This document shows, one piece after another, positions 1 through 7,750 of a stretch of 38,386 nt of DNA. The notes under the pieces were generated by a model, which had not been told where the DNA came from, searched no databases, and saw only the letters and a program-made list of their open reading frames with translations. The first letter of the stretch is position 1; each line of letters opens with the position of its first letter. Source of the DNA: Candidatus Rokuibacteriota bacterium. Lineage in GTDB: Bacteria; Methylomirabilota; Methylomirabilia; Rokubacteriales; JACOUJ01. Position numbers and translations under genes: made by a program. The stretch lies in assembly GCA_016177865.1 (NCBI GenBank), contig JACOUJ010000239.1, positions 1 through 38,386 on the forward strand, in the 5' to 3' direction.

Positions 1-933
1 AAGGCGATAGTAGAGGTCCTCGCGGAAGTGTCCCTGCTGGAGCTGAACCTTCAGGTCCCGGTTCGTCGCAGCGATCACGCGAAGATCCAGGGGGATGGCC
101 TCGCGTCCCCCAACTCGCTCGATGGTGCGCTCCTGGAGGAAGCGAAGGAGCTTGACTTGGAGCATCAGGCTCAGCTCGCCGATCTCATCCAGGAACAGCG
201 TGCCGCGCTCCGCCAGCTCGAACCTGCCTTTGCGCTGGATGTGGGCCCCGGTGAACGCGCCCCTCTCGTGGCCGAAGAGCTCTGCCTCGAGGAGAGTTTC
301 CGGAATAGCCCCACAGTTGATCGCCACGAACGAGGCGCCGTGGCGCCGGCTCCGCCGGTGGATCGCTCGAGCGACGAGCTCCTTCCCCGTTCCGCTTTCC
401 CCCTGGACGAGGATCGTCGCGTCGGACTTGGCCACCCGCTGAACGATCCTGAAGATCTCGCGCATCGCGGGCGTGCTGCCGAGGATCTCCTCGAACCGGA
501 TCGCCTCTTCCTGATCGTGGATCCAACTCTCCGTCTCCTCCTCGAGTCCCTGGAGCCGGACGGCCCGCCGAAGCAGCACCTTGAACTCCGACAGGTCGAT
601 CGGCTTCAGGTAGTAGTCGAACGCTCCCAGCTGAACCGCTCGGAGGGCATTCTCGCGATCCTGGTTTCCGGTGACGACCACGACCTTCGCCGTGGGGGTG
701 AGTCGGAGAATCTCGTCGAGCGCGTTGAGACCTTCCTCCGCCGTGTCGGAGCGGGGCGGCAGCCCAAGGTCCAGAGTCACGAGCTCCGGCTGGCTCTCCT
801 GGATCGCCGCGATCGCCTGAGCCCTATCCTCGGCGAACGCGAGGGCATAATCCTCACGCAACGCGTACGTGAGCTGGGTGCGGATCGCTTCGTCGTCCTC
901 CACGATCAAGAGCTTGGGCTTCCTCATTGCCAT
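1..933 (-). CDS. prsR: PrsR-type sigma-54 response regulator (3' part missing)
   Basis: Two-component response regulator that activates RNA polymerase carrying sigma-54. In exosortase systems PrsR is known to switch on PEP-CTERM protein genes. The 311 visible residues hold a receiver domain (about 6-120) with likely phospho-acceptor Asp55 in VTLDLGLP and the conserved Lys110-Pro111, then an AAA+ domain: Walker A GESGTGKE at 178-185, the sigma-54 contact loop GAFTGA at 225-230, and Walker B LFLDE ending at Glu250. The reading frame is open to base 1, so the rest of the AAA+ domain and the expected C-terminal helix-turn-helix lie outside the window. The start is ATG 933 or ATG 927 (MAMRKPK or MRKPK). 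The gene follows epsI by 21 bases, and its probable partner kinase PrsK is three genes upstream. Assignment to PrsR rather than a generic NtrC-type regulator rests on this context. Confidence 0.93.
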   Translation of the reverse strand, partial: MAMRKPKLLIVEDDEAIRTQLTYALREDYALAFAEDRAQAIAAIQESQPELVTLDLGLPPRSDTAEEGLNALDEILRLTPTAKVVVVTGNQDRENALRAVQLGAFDYYLKPIDLSEFKVLLRRAVRLQGLEEETESWIHDQEEAIRFEEILGSTPAMREIFRIVQRVAKSDATILVQGESGTGKELVARAIHRRSRRHGASFVAINCGAIPETLLEAELFGHERGAFTGAHIQRKGRFELAERGTLFLDEIGELSLMLQVKLLRFLQERTIERVGGREAIPLDLRVIAATNRDLKVQLQQGHFREDLYYRL

Positions 934-954
934 CTCCCCGTGCACGCTCTCGCC

Positions 955-1599
955 CTAGTGCGGCAGCCTTCGCAGCAGCTCCGGGTAAAACGCTTGAACG
1001 AACTCGACCTGCTCAGCGAAGACCGACTCCGGCCCCGTCCCCTCGGGAACCGGCGAGGCGATCCGCACCAGGGCCCCATCGTCTCGCCGGTTCACGAGGC
1101 GGTTGTACAGAAGGAGCGCGCGATTCCAGTGGTCACTCGCCACGGTACGCGCGCCGACCTGGTACCAGTAGAGGACGGCAAACTCGCGGCCCCGCCCTCG
1201 CATGACGACGAGATTGGCCGGGATCACGCGTCCGGAGATCCCGTCAAGCGGGACGGTAACCGAGCGCGCGGTCAGCTCGCTCCACCCCTGGCCCGGATAG
1301 AGCAGCTCCTGCGACGCCGGCCGCTGCCGAACTTGGCTCGGGTAGTAGCCCACCGTCACCCAAACCATCTGCGTCCCGTTGCGATAGGCGCGGACGAGCT
1401 GGGCGGGCGCCGCCCGATCCTGGGGAAGCATCTCCGGTTCCCCCTGGTCCACCGCCTGCCAGTCCCGGAGGACGCCTGGGATGGTCTCCAGCGGTGCGAC
1501 CAGCGGAACCTGCCGGATTTCCCGTGGCACAGCAAAGAGCCCCCCGGCCAGCCCCAGAAGGGCCAAGGCTGCCGCACTGAACCACGAGAGACGTGTCAT
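955..1599 (-). CDS. epsI: EpsI family exosortase-associated protein
   Basis: A 214-residue protein with one N-terminal membrane anchor (about residues 5-24, hydrophobic after MTRLSWF) and a periplasmic domain of the EpsI/DUF3485 type, including a GYYPSQ segment and a conserved FAVLYWYQVG strand. EpsI domains occur next to, or fused to the C-terminus of, exosortases of EPS loci. Their molecular role is not established. The ATG at 1599 overlaps the exosortase stop as ATGA (1596-1599), so translation is probably coupled. A long open frame runs on upstream to about 2520 but only as an antiframe of the exosortase, so I placed the start at the coupled ATG. The split exosortase/EpsI arrangement contrasts with fused versions in other genomes. 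Confidence 0.9.
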   Translation of the reverse strand: MTRLSWFSAAALALLGLAGGLFAVPREIRQVPLVAPLETIPGVLRDWQAVDQGEPEMLPQDRAAPAQLVRAYRNGTQMVWVTVGYYPSQVRQRPASQELLYPGQGWSELTARSVTVPLDGISGRVIPANLVVMRGRGREFAVLYWYQVGARTVASDHWNRALLLYNRLVNRRDDGALVRIASPVPEGTGPESVFAEQVEFVQAFYPELLRRLPH

Positions 1600-2456
1600 C
1601 GGGACCACCGTCGTGCGAGCCCCATCAGGGCGCCGTCCAGGATCAGGAGCAACAGGAACGTCAGCAGGAAGTTCACGGTGCCGTTGAACATGTGATACGC
1701 GGTCTTCAGGGTCCACGGCCCGATGTAGTAGACGCCCGCGCCGGTCGTGGTGAGGCGAATGATGTTCGATGCGATCGCGAACGGCAGGGCCGCAGCGATC
1801 AGCGCCACGCGAGCCGCGACCGGCCGTCGCCCGAGCGACGCGTAGGCGACGCCGAGAGCGAGGAGTGCCGCGATGGCCGGGATACTGCTGCAAACGTCGG
1901 CCACCTCCAGCGTTATGTTCGGGAGGTGGAGGAACACGCCCTCGCGGTAGACCGGCACGCCCAGCCATCCTAGAGCCTCCGCGGAGGCCGCCGCGTCCAA
2001 AATCCGCGACCGGTAGGTAATCAGCTTCACGGTTACCCAGGGGAGCGGGATCATGAAGGCGAGGTATCCAATTCCGATCCAGGTCTCCCGGATGACCTTC
2101 GGGCCCGCCAGAAACAGCGTCAACCCGAGCAGCGTTACGGGAAACGAGACCCGCGCCAGAAAAAGCTCGCCACCCTGGACCCCGACGACAAGCGCCCCAA
2201 GCCCCGCAACCACCACGGGCAGCCCCCAGAGCGACGGCTCCAGCAGGATGGTCTGAAGGCGGTCCCGGCGTGCCCAGAGCAAGTAGGCGGCGATGAGCGG
2301 GATCGCGAAGCCGTGCGAGAGGTTCGGGAATTCGGCCCACTCGCGGACGATCGCGGGGAAGAGGGGACCGTAGAGGCCGACGGCCGCCAGGCCGGGAAGC
2401 CCGAGCGACAACCAGATCAACCGAGTCGACGGAGCGCACACAGTCATGAGCTTCAC
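1596..2456 (-). CDS. xrtA: Exosortase (XrtA type), integral membrane transpeptidase-like protease
   Basis: Multi-pass inner-membrane protein of 286 residues. It recognises the PEP-CTERM tail of exported proteins, cleaves it, and probably passes the protein on for attachment. The three residues conserved in the family are present: Cys189 in EVADVCSSIPAI, Arg234 in SNIIRLTTTG and His255 in AYHMFNG. About eight hydrophobic segments cover most of the chain. I chose GTG 2456 because it overlaps the prsK stop as GTGA (2453-2456) and has AAAGGGGGTG about eight bases upstream. ATG 2447 is the alternative and would shorten the protein by three residues. Naming it XrtA rather than another exosortase class rests on its neighbours PrsK, PrsR, EpsI, the O-ligase and FemAB, all typical of the XrtA EPS system. 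Confidence 0.93.
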   Translation of the reverse strand: MKLMTVCAPSTRLIWLSLGLPGLAAVGLYGPLFPAIVREWAEFPNLSHGFAIPLIAAYLLWARRDRLQTILLEPSLWGLPVVVAGLGALVVGVQGGELFLARVSFPVTLLGLTLFLAGPKVIRETWIGIGYLAFMIPLPWVTVKLITYRSRILDAAASAEALGWLGVPVYREGVFLHLPNITLEVADVCSSIPAIAALLALGVAYASLGRRPVAARVALIAAALPFAIASNIIRLTTTGAGVYYIGPWTLKTAYHMFNGTVNFLLTFLLLLILDGALMGLARRWSR

Positions 2457-4570
2457 GCGCTCGCCACCCCCTTTCGCGAGTGCTTGACAGGGAGCCGAAC
2501 CCAAAAGGTCGTTCCCTCACCGAGCTTGCTCGCCACCTCCATCGTCCCGCCGTGCGCCTCGACGATCAGCTTTGACTGGTAGAGGCCGATTCCCCAGCCG
2601 CCCTTCTTGGTCGAGCGGAACGGCACGAAGAGCGAGTTTCGGAGAAACTCCTCCGGGATGCCGGAGCCCGTGTCTGCGACCGAGACGACCGTCCACCCTT
2701 GGTCCTCGTAAGTGCGCACCGTCACGATGCCCTCCCCGTTGAGCGCCTCCCCTGCGTTGGTGACCAGGTTCTGGATCACCCGCAGGAGCGCATCACGGTC
2801 GCCACGGACCGCGTCCACCGGGGCGAGGTCGGTGACGAGACTCACCTTCGGGTTCTTCGCCAACGGGTCGGTCGCCGCATGGACAAGCGCCACGAGGTCG
2901 ACCACCTCTAGCTGCCGCTGTGCCGAGTCGGGGACCGGGGTCGCGCTCAGGCGGCTCAGCAGGGCCTTCATCCGGTCGACCGTCCGAGACAGGGTGCGAA
3001 CCGCGTCACGCTGGAACTCGGGGTCGTCGAAGTGAGCGAGGGCGTTCTGACTCAGCATGGACAGCGCCGAGATCGAATTCTTCAGATCGTGTACCACGAA
3101 CGTCGTTAGACGGTTGAACGCTTCGAACTCCCGAGATTGGACCAGGCGCTCGGAGAGCTGCGCCGTTACGAGAGCCCCGGCAGCCTGCTCCCCCACGGTC
3201 GCGAGGAACTCGAAGTCCTCGGGAACGTAAGTCGCGCCTGTTCGCTCCGGCCCGAGCAGCATGACGCCGGTCAACCGCCCCTGCCAGGGAAGCGGCACCG
3301 CGACCACCGCGTCAGGAAGAGTTTCCGCCAGCGCGCGTCCGCCGAGACGCTCAAGCGTCCCGCCACCGTTCCCCAACCGCACCGGTGTCTGCTCTGCCCT
3401 GACTCGCGCAAGGAGGGGGGACTCAGCCGCGAGCCTCGCCGGCAGCCCACGGGTCCCTGCCGCCGCTACGAGGTGGTACCGCCCGTCTCGCTCGTCGGCC
3501 AGATAGAGGGCGCTGGACGTCGCCCCGACCGCCTCACAGGCTGCGTTCACCAGCTCTGGCGCAAGCGCCTCCAAGGTGAGCCGCGACCCAAGACGTTTCG
3601 TGAAGCGCGACCACTGTTCCTGATAGTCGTACTTGCTCCGGTAGAAGTGGAGCCCGACGAAGCGCTTCACTCGCCGGCGGACCTCGCCAGAAAGCAGGAT
3701 CGCCGCCAGGCCCAGGGCCGAGACGAAGACGACGAGCGAGCCCCAGAAGAGCTCCTGCCGGATGCCCAGCGTGTTGAGGAGCCAGCCGAGCGCGCCTATG
3801 ACGAGGAGATAGCACCCGAGGACACCGACGACCATGGACCGATACACCAGCTGACGCGACACAGTCAGATCGGCTATCGCGAGTCGACCCCGGGCGAGCG
3901 AAGCGCCCACGAGCAAGTTGCCTACAAAAAGCGTCACCGCACCCGTGGTCAAGTAGTCGACCATCACGACCTTGAAAAGCAGCTCGTGGCTTAACAGGTA
4001 GAACCGGACGAGGAAGATCCCGCCCAGCCCGAGCAGGAGGTATTTCAGACGCCACCGGGTCGTCCCCCTCGACCGCCTGAGGCACCCCTCCAGAGCGGCG
4101 AGTATCCCGACCGTGGCTAAAAGCCGCACGACGCTGGCCGCATGTCCGATCACACTCAGGCGCGCTGCCAGGAACCTCCCCGGAGCATCGAATAGCTCAA
4201 AGCTCGGCCACAGGAGGACAGCCACTCCGCCGGCCAGGCCGAGGGCGCACAGAGCGCCGAGCGCCAGGCGCCAACCGAAACCGATCCGTTCCGCACCCGG
4301 ATGGCACAGAGCGGCTACAAATACGGTCCAGGGCACCGTCAGCAAGAGCCCCGCGACCGCGCTGATTCTGAGCCACAGCAAGTGATCAGCGGGCGTCTCC
4401 GTGACCGTTGCCAGCATGAACCCAGCGATTTGCTCGACGGCGAACCCGACCATTCCGGCCGCAAAACTCCAGTGAACGGACCTCGGACCCCGCTGCGCGA
4501 GAACCGCGGCTGCGAGGGCGAGGGCGCTGGTGGCCGCTAGAAGGAAGACGACTCCCTGGAGAACGATCAT
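2453..4570 (-). CDS. prsK: PrsK, membrane histidine kinase of the PEP-CTERM system
   Basis: Sensor kinase of 705 residues. The N-terminal third (about 1-285) is strongly hydrophobic with around eight membrane helices. A GAF-like domain follows (about 320-465). The catalytic core has the phospho-acceptor His494 in FVVHDLKNS, the N box VIQNLVTNAGEAL, the G1 box VADTGSGIPEEF and the G2 box GWGIGLYQSKLIVEAHGG. This layout matches PrsK proteins, which pair with the sigma-54 activator PrsR. The signal sensed is unknown. It overlaps the femAB-like gene upstream by ATGA (4567-4570) and the exosortase downstream by GTGA. The exosortase and epsI sit between prsK and prsR, so one transcript could carry sensor, processing enzyme and regulator. 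Confidence 0.94.
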   Translation of the reverse strand: MIVLQGVVFLLAATSALALAAAVLAQRGPRSVHWSFAAGMVGFAVEQIAGFMLATVTETPADHLLWLRISAVAGLLLTVPWTVFVAALCHPGAERIGFGWRLALGALCALGLAGGVAVLLWPSFELFDAPGRFLAARLSVIGHAASVVRLLATVGILAALEGCLRRSRGTTRWRLKYLLLGLGGIFLVRFYLLSHELLFKVVMVDYLTTGAVTLFVGNLLVGASLARGRLAIADLTVSRQLVYRSMVVGVLGCYLLVIGALGWLLNTLGIRQELFWGSLVVFVSALGLAAILLSGEVRRRVKRFVGLHFYRSKYDYQEQWSRFTKRLGSRLTLEALAPELVNAACEAVGATSSALYLADERDGRYHLVAAAGTRGLPARLAAESPLLARVRAEQTPVRLGNGGGTLERLGGRALAETLPDAVVAVPLPWQGRLTGVMLLGPERTGATYVPEDFEFLATVGEQAAGALVTAQLSERLVQSREFEAFNRLTTFVVHDLKNSISALSMLSQNALAHFDDPEFQRDAVRTLSRTVDRMKALLSRLSATPVPDSAQRQLEVVDLVALVHAATDPLAKNPKVSLVTDLAPVDAVRGDRDALLRVIQNLVTNAGEALNGEGIVTVRTYEDQGWTVVSVADTGSGIPEEFLRNSLFVPFRSTKKGGWGIGLYQSKLIVEAHGGTMEVASKLGEGTTFWVRLPVKHSRKGVASA

Positions 4571-5586
4571 GGGAGCGCCTTCCTGAGCTCAAGGAGCCTA
4601 AAGTAGAAGGGATGCACACGGTTCCAGAGAGGCGATAGCACGCGGTCCTGGAACCATACCAGCGCCGGTGCCACGACAACCTCGAGGTTGTAGAACGTCT
4701 CCAGGTCCCCTCCCCACCGCCTCTTGAATGCGTACACCCCATAGCGCGGATCCCGCGGATCCTCCGTGGGTGTGCAACCTCCGAAGTCGAAGCGGCTCAG
4801 TCCGAGGCGCTTGGCCCCCCGAATCGCGTGCCAGAGCACGGCAGTCGGCGCTTGAAGAGCCGTGTACGCTCGGTCACGGGTCGAGGCCCCCGCGAAATAC
4901 AGCATCCTTTCCTTCGAGCATAGAAAGATGGCTCCCGCCACGGGGGTAGCATCGATACAAGCCAGGTAAAACTTTGCCGCCCCCGTTCCCGTCATGCGCT
5001 TGAACAACTCCGTGAAGAAGCTGGTCGGGAAATCCGTATACGCGCTCACGCTTCGGACTCTAGCGGAGGTCCCCCTCGCCAACGCGCAGTACGCCTCGAG
5101 GTCCGCGCTCGTGGTGATCTCCCGAACCTCCACGCCGGCCCTCTCGGCTTTTCGCACTGAGGTGCGCACACTGGGTCCTTGGTTCCTCAGCAGCATCTCC
5201 TCGCTCTGCGCCAGATCCAGAACGAATGTATGACGTTGGATGACCGTAGTTCGCGCACCGTGCGAAGCGTTCGTCGTTTCGGACTTGCCGAGCCCCCACA
5301 TCGAATCCCCCACTCTCACGTAGGACACACCGAGCTGCGCCATGGCCTCCACTGCCCGTGTGACAAAGCCCCCGTCCACACCAGCAGCGAACAGATTGGC
5401 CCGCGCGATCACACGTCGAACTCCGCGGGTCCATCCCCTTACCAGCGCCAGGGCGCGCTGATCGCCCTCGAAGAGATAGAGGGGGTGGTATCCCATAGTC
5501 GTCATGGCGGCCGCAAAACCGGTGAGTTGGCATGGTGCGGCGACCATCCGGTCCCACTGTGGCGGCGGAGAGCTAGAGACATTCAT
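4567..5586 (-). CDS. FemAB-like GNAT acyltransferase, PEP-CTERM-associated
   Basis: Soluble protein of 339 residues of the FemAB/GNAT superfamily, in which two GNAT-like lobes transfer an amino-acyl or acyl group. Recognisable parts are the NQGPSVRTSVRKAERAGVEV helix typical of FemAB-like and CelD-like proteins, the core strand PVAGAIFLCSKERMLYFAGA and the C-terminal segment SRFDFGGCTPTEDPRDPRYG followed by YAFKRRWGGD. FemAB-type proteins are a known companion of XrtA EPS loci. The acceptor is unknown, but a lipid-linked sugar or the EPS itself is plausible. The substrate donor may be aminoacyl-tRNA or acyl-CoA, and sequence cannot decide. Its ATG 5586 overlaps the formyltransferase stop as ATGA. 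A second, different member of the superfamily lies at the right edge of the window. Confidence 0.88.
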   Translation of the reverse strand: MNVSSSPPPQWDRMVAAPCQLTGFAAAMTTMGYHPLYLFEGDQRALALVRGWTRGVRRVIARANLFAAGVDGGFVTRAVEAMAQLGVSYVRVGDSMWGLGKSETTNASHGARTTVIQRHTFVLDLAQSEEMLLRNQGPSVRTSVRKAERAGVEVREITTSADLEAYCALARGTSARVRSVSAYTDFPTSFFTELFKRMTGTGAAKFYLACIDATPVAGAIFLCSKERMLYFAGASTRDRAYTALQAPTAVLWHAIRGAKRLGLSRFDFGGCTPTEDPRDPRYGVYAFKRRWGGDLETFYNLEVVVAPALVWFQDRVLSPLWNRVHPFYFRLLELRKALP

Positions 5587-6389
5587 GACGCCTGTCCATT
5601 AGCCACGCCTGCCCGCGCCATCCGTTTGAGAAGCCGACGGACCTCCTGTTCCTTGCGAAACGGAAGGGCCCGGTAACAGCGGCCCTCACCCAAGCGCTGG
5701 GGGCAAGGAACGGCCGCCCCGTTCTCGATCGCCTTGATGGTGTCGACCATCATTCGCGCGCAGAGCTCCGCGGTCCGCAGCTCGATGGTCTCGAGGGTAT
5801 CTCCCGGGACGACCCGCAGCTCCTCACGAAGGAGAATCGGCCCCGTGTCAACACCAGGATCCACATAATGGACCGTGACACCGAGCCTTCCCCCCTCAAG
5901 GAGCGACCACAGGTTGGCGTGAACGCCGCGATAGTCCGGAAGCCACCCTGTATGGGCGTTGAGACATCCGAGTCGTGCTTGTTTGAGGATATGCGGCTTG
6001 ATGATGCACGTGCCGGCCAGCAATATGAAGTCGGCCGAAAGCTCTTCCAGAAGCTGCTCACACTGCTGGTCGTTATGGGAACCGACTTCGTAAACCGGCA
6101 TGCCGAGAAGAGATCCAATGTCTCGGACGCTGGATGGCACATCGTCTCGATAGACCCGCTTCACTTCCCGTCGGAAGCGTCTATCCGACAGCACCGTGTG
6201 CCAGATTTTGCGTGCCGTATCTGCCGGACCGTTGAGCTTTAGGAACTTCCACAGCCTTCTCAGCCTCTCGCCTAACCCCTTCGGCTCGAGGATCACGCCC
6301 GACACGGCAAGACCTTGCCGCGAGCACTCTCGAAGTGTGAGCACCCCCTGCCAGTTCGACGGTCGAGTGAGGAGTACGACTCGGCTCAT
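5583..6389 (-). CDS. Formyltransferase-fold enzyme (methionyl-tRNA formyltransferase-like)
   Basis: A 268-residue protein with the formyltransferase catalytic triad: Asn144 and His146 in CLNAHTGWLPDYRG and Asp181 in VDPGVDTGPIL. These residues transfer a formyl group from 10-formyltetrahydrofolate in the family, whose members include tRNA and amino-sugar N-formyltransferases. Within an EPS cluster, N-formylation of an amino sugar is the most likely job, by analogy with sugar N-formyltransferases, though this is inference. The family's extra C-terminal domain is absent, which also argues against a housekeeping tRNA enzyme. The frame is open upstream to about 6578, but ATG 6389 overlaps the PaaK-like stop as ATGA and gives MSRVVLLTRP, a typical family start. 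Confidence 0.88.
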   Translation of the reverse strand: MSRVVLLTRPSNWQGVLTLRECSRQGLAVSGVILEPKGLGERLRRLWKFLKLNGPADTARKIWHTVLSDRRFRREVKRVYRDDVPSSVRDIGSLLGMPVYEVGSHNDQQCEQLLEELSADFILLAGTCIIKPHILKQARLGCLNAHTGWLPDYRGVHANLWSLLEGGRLGVTVHYVDPGVDTGPILLREELRVVPGDTLETIELRTAELCARMMVDTIKAIENGAAVPCPQRLGEGRCYRALPFRKEQEVRRLLKRMARAGVANGQAS

Positions 6390-7750
6390 CGCGCCACTCT
6401 TTCCAGCATCGCGCCCAAGTACGCGTCGGCCACCGCAGAGATTACATATCGATGCTTCCCGGATACCGGCCGATCGATGCAGCTTGTGCTCACGACATCG
6501 ACGAGAACGCCGGGGCCCATCAGACCCTGCATCGCTGCCCTGATCGCGCCCAACTGGCCCTCCCCGAACGTAACGCACGGGACGACGTGGACGATGACGC
6601 GGTTCAGTGATTCCTGCAGAATCTGAAACTCCTGGACTCCAGGAATCTCGCGGAGAATGTAAATCGCTGCCAGCGCGTGAAGCACCCGACCATCAGGAGT
6701 CACAAGGAAGTCAGTGCTTCGACCCTGGATACCAGCGAGGACTGGTAGCGTTCGGCCACAGCGGCATCCGGCACGGCCAAGAACCCCGATGTCCTGCGTG
6801 CGGTAGCGAATGATCGGCATCGCAGGGGTGTCGAAATTGGTAATCACGAGTTCACCGGCCTCGCCGCTCGGACCGAGCACCTCGGCGTGAATACCCTCCG
6901 CGTTCACGTGGAGGCCTCCCGCTGGGCACTCGTTGGCGATCAAGCCCGCATCGCGTGACCCATATTCCTCGGCTACCACGCACCCGAGCCCCTCTCGGAT
7001 CAGAGCTCGCTGATAACCGAACAGCGGCTCTGCGGTCGAGAACACCGCCCGGAGGGACCGCGCGGCCCGGGTGAGCCCTCGGCGACTCAGATACTGACTG
7101 AGCAGTGTGATCGCACTGGCGTAGCCGTATATTTTCGCAGGTCGGAAGCGGTCAAGCAGCCGAGCATACGCGCCCAAAGCCCGCTCGCCCAAGTCGAAGG
7201 CGGACAGGGTTCGATAGTTCAACAGCCGATCACGCAGCACGCGGAGGGCTCCCTGGCGACTCAAGTCTCGCACAGAGCCCCACAGCGCGATCTCGCGCAC
7301 GCCGATCTCTAACCCGAACCAGCGGTGAGCCCGAAGGCGCGAGGCGTCCGAGAACGCCATGCGTTCCATGTCGATGAAGACCGTTACCGGGCTTCCAGTG
7401 GAGCCGCCCGTGCTGAATGGTCGCGCACCACGAACCGGCACGCGAGGCCTGAGCTCTCCTTGGTGGGCACGTACCATCTCCCGGGTCAGATAGGGCACGC
7501 GGCGAAGGTCGGAGAAGGATTGCACGCGACGAGGCGGAACTTCGTGCTCGTCAAAAACACGCCGGTAATAGGGAACATAGGCGTACGCATACTCGAGCAG
7601 TCGCCTGAGCCTTTCGAACCGGTACTCCTCCAGCGCAGCAGGCGCCAACCACTGCGTCCGATCGAGGTCGAACAGCCGGGCCAGCGTCCGCTTGCCGAGT
7701 AGCCACTCATGCGCCGGGAACAGGATCTTCTTCACCAGCAGCGGATGCAT
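6386..7750 (-). CDS. PaaK/CapK-type adenylate-forming ligase
   Basis: A 454-residue member of the phenylacetate-CoA ligase (PaaK) and CapK group of adenylate-forming enzymes. The phosphate-binding loop STGGSTGSPV lies at about 113-122. The segment FSTAEPLFGYQRALI and the motif EEYGSRDAGLIANECPAG fit the AMP-binding core, and a small C-terminal domain of about 110 residues follows. Members in capsule and EPS loci are presumed to activate an acid for transfer onto a sugar or lipid. A product cannot be predicted here. The start is ATG 7750, supported by a GGTGA six bases upstream, although this makes a 19-base overlap with the previous gene. GTG 7735 would give the usual four-base overlap but has no ribosome binding site. 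Confidence 0.9.
   Translation of the reverse strand: MHPLLVKKILFPAHEWLLGKRTLARLFDLDRTQWLAPAALEEYRFERLRRLLEYAYAYVPYYRRVFDEHEVPPRRVQSFSDLRRVPYLTREMVRAHQGELRPRVPVRGARPFSTGGSTGSPVTVFIDMERMAFSDASRLRAHRWFGLEIGVREIALWGSVRDLSRQGALRVLRDRLLNYRTLSAFDLGERALGAYARLLDRFRPAKIYGYASAITLLSQYLSRRGLTRAARSLRAVFSTAEPLFGYQRALIREGLGCVVAEEYGSRDAGLIANECPAGGLHVNAEGIHAEVLGPSGEAGELVITNFDTPAMPIIRYRTQDIGVLGRAGCRCGRTLPVLAGIQGRSTDFLVTPDGRVLHALAAIYILREIPGVQEFQILQESLNRVIVHVVPCVTFGEGQLGAIRAAMQGLMGPGVLVDVVSTSCIDRPVSGKHRYVISAVADAYLGAMLERVAR

Noticed and set aside
28..1695. Plus-strand open frame of 555 codons
   Set aside because: It is antisense to prsR and epsI, which have clear domain motifs. The translation is Arg/Pro/Leu-rich with no recognisable domain, as expected for an antiframe of high-G+C coding DNA.
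1600..2520. Fused exosortase-EpsI reading in the EpsI frame
   Set aside because: The open frame upstream of ATG 1599 is not the exosortase frame; exosortase motifs are in the other frame ending at 1596. The two are separate, overlapping genes.
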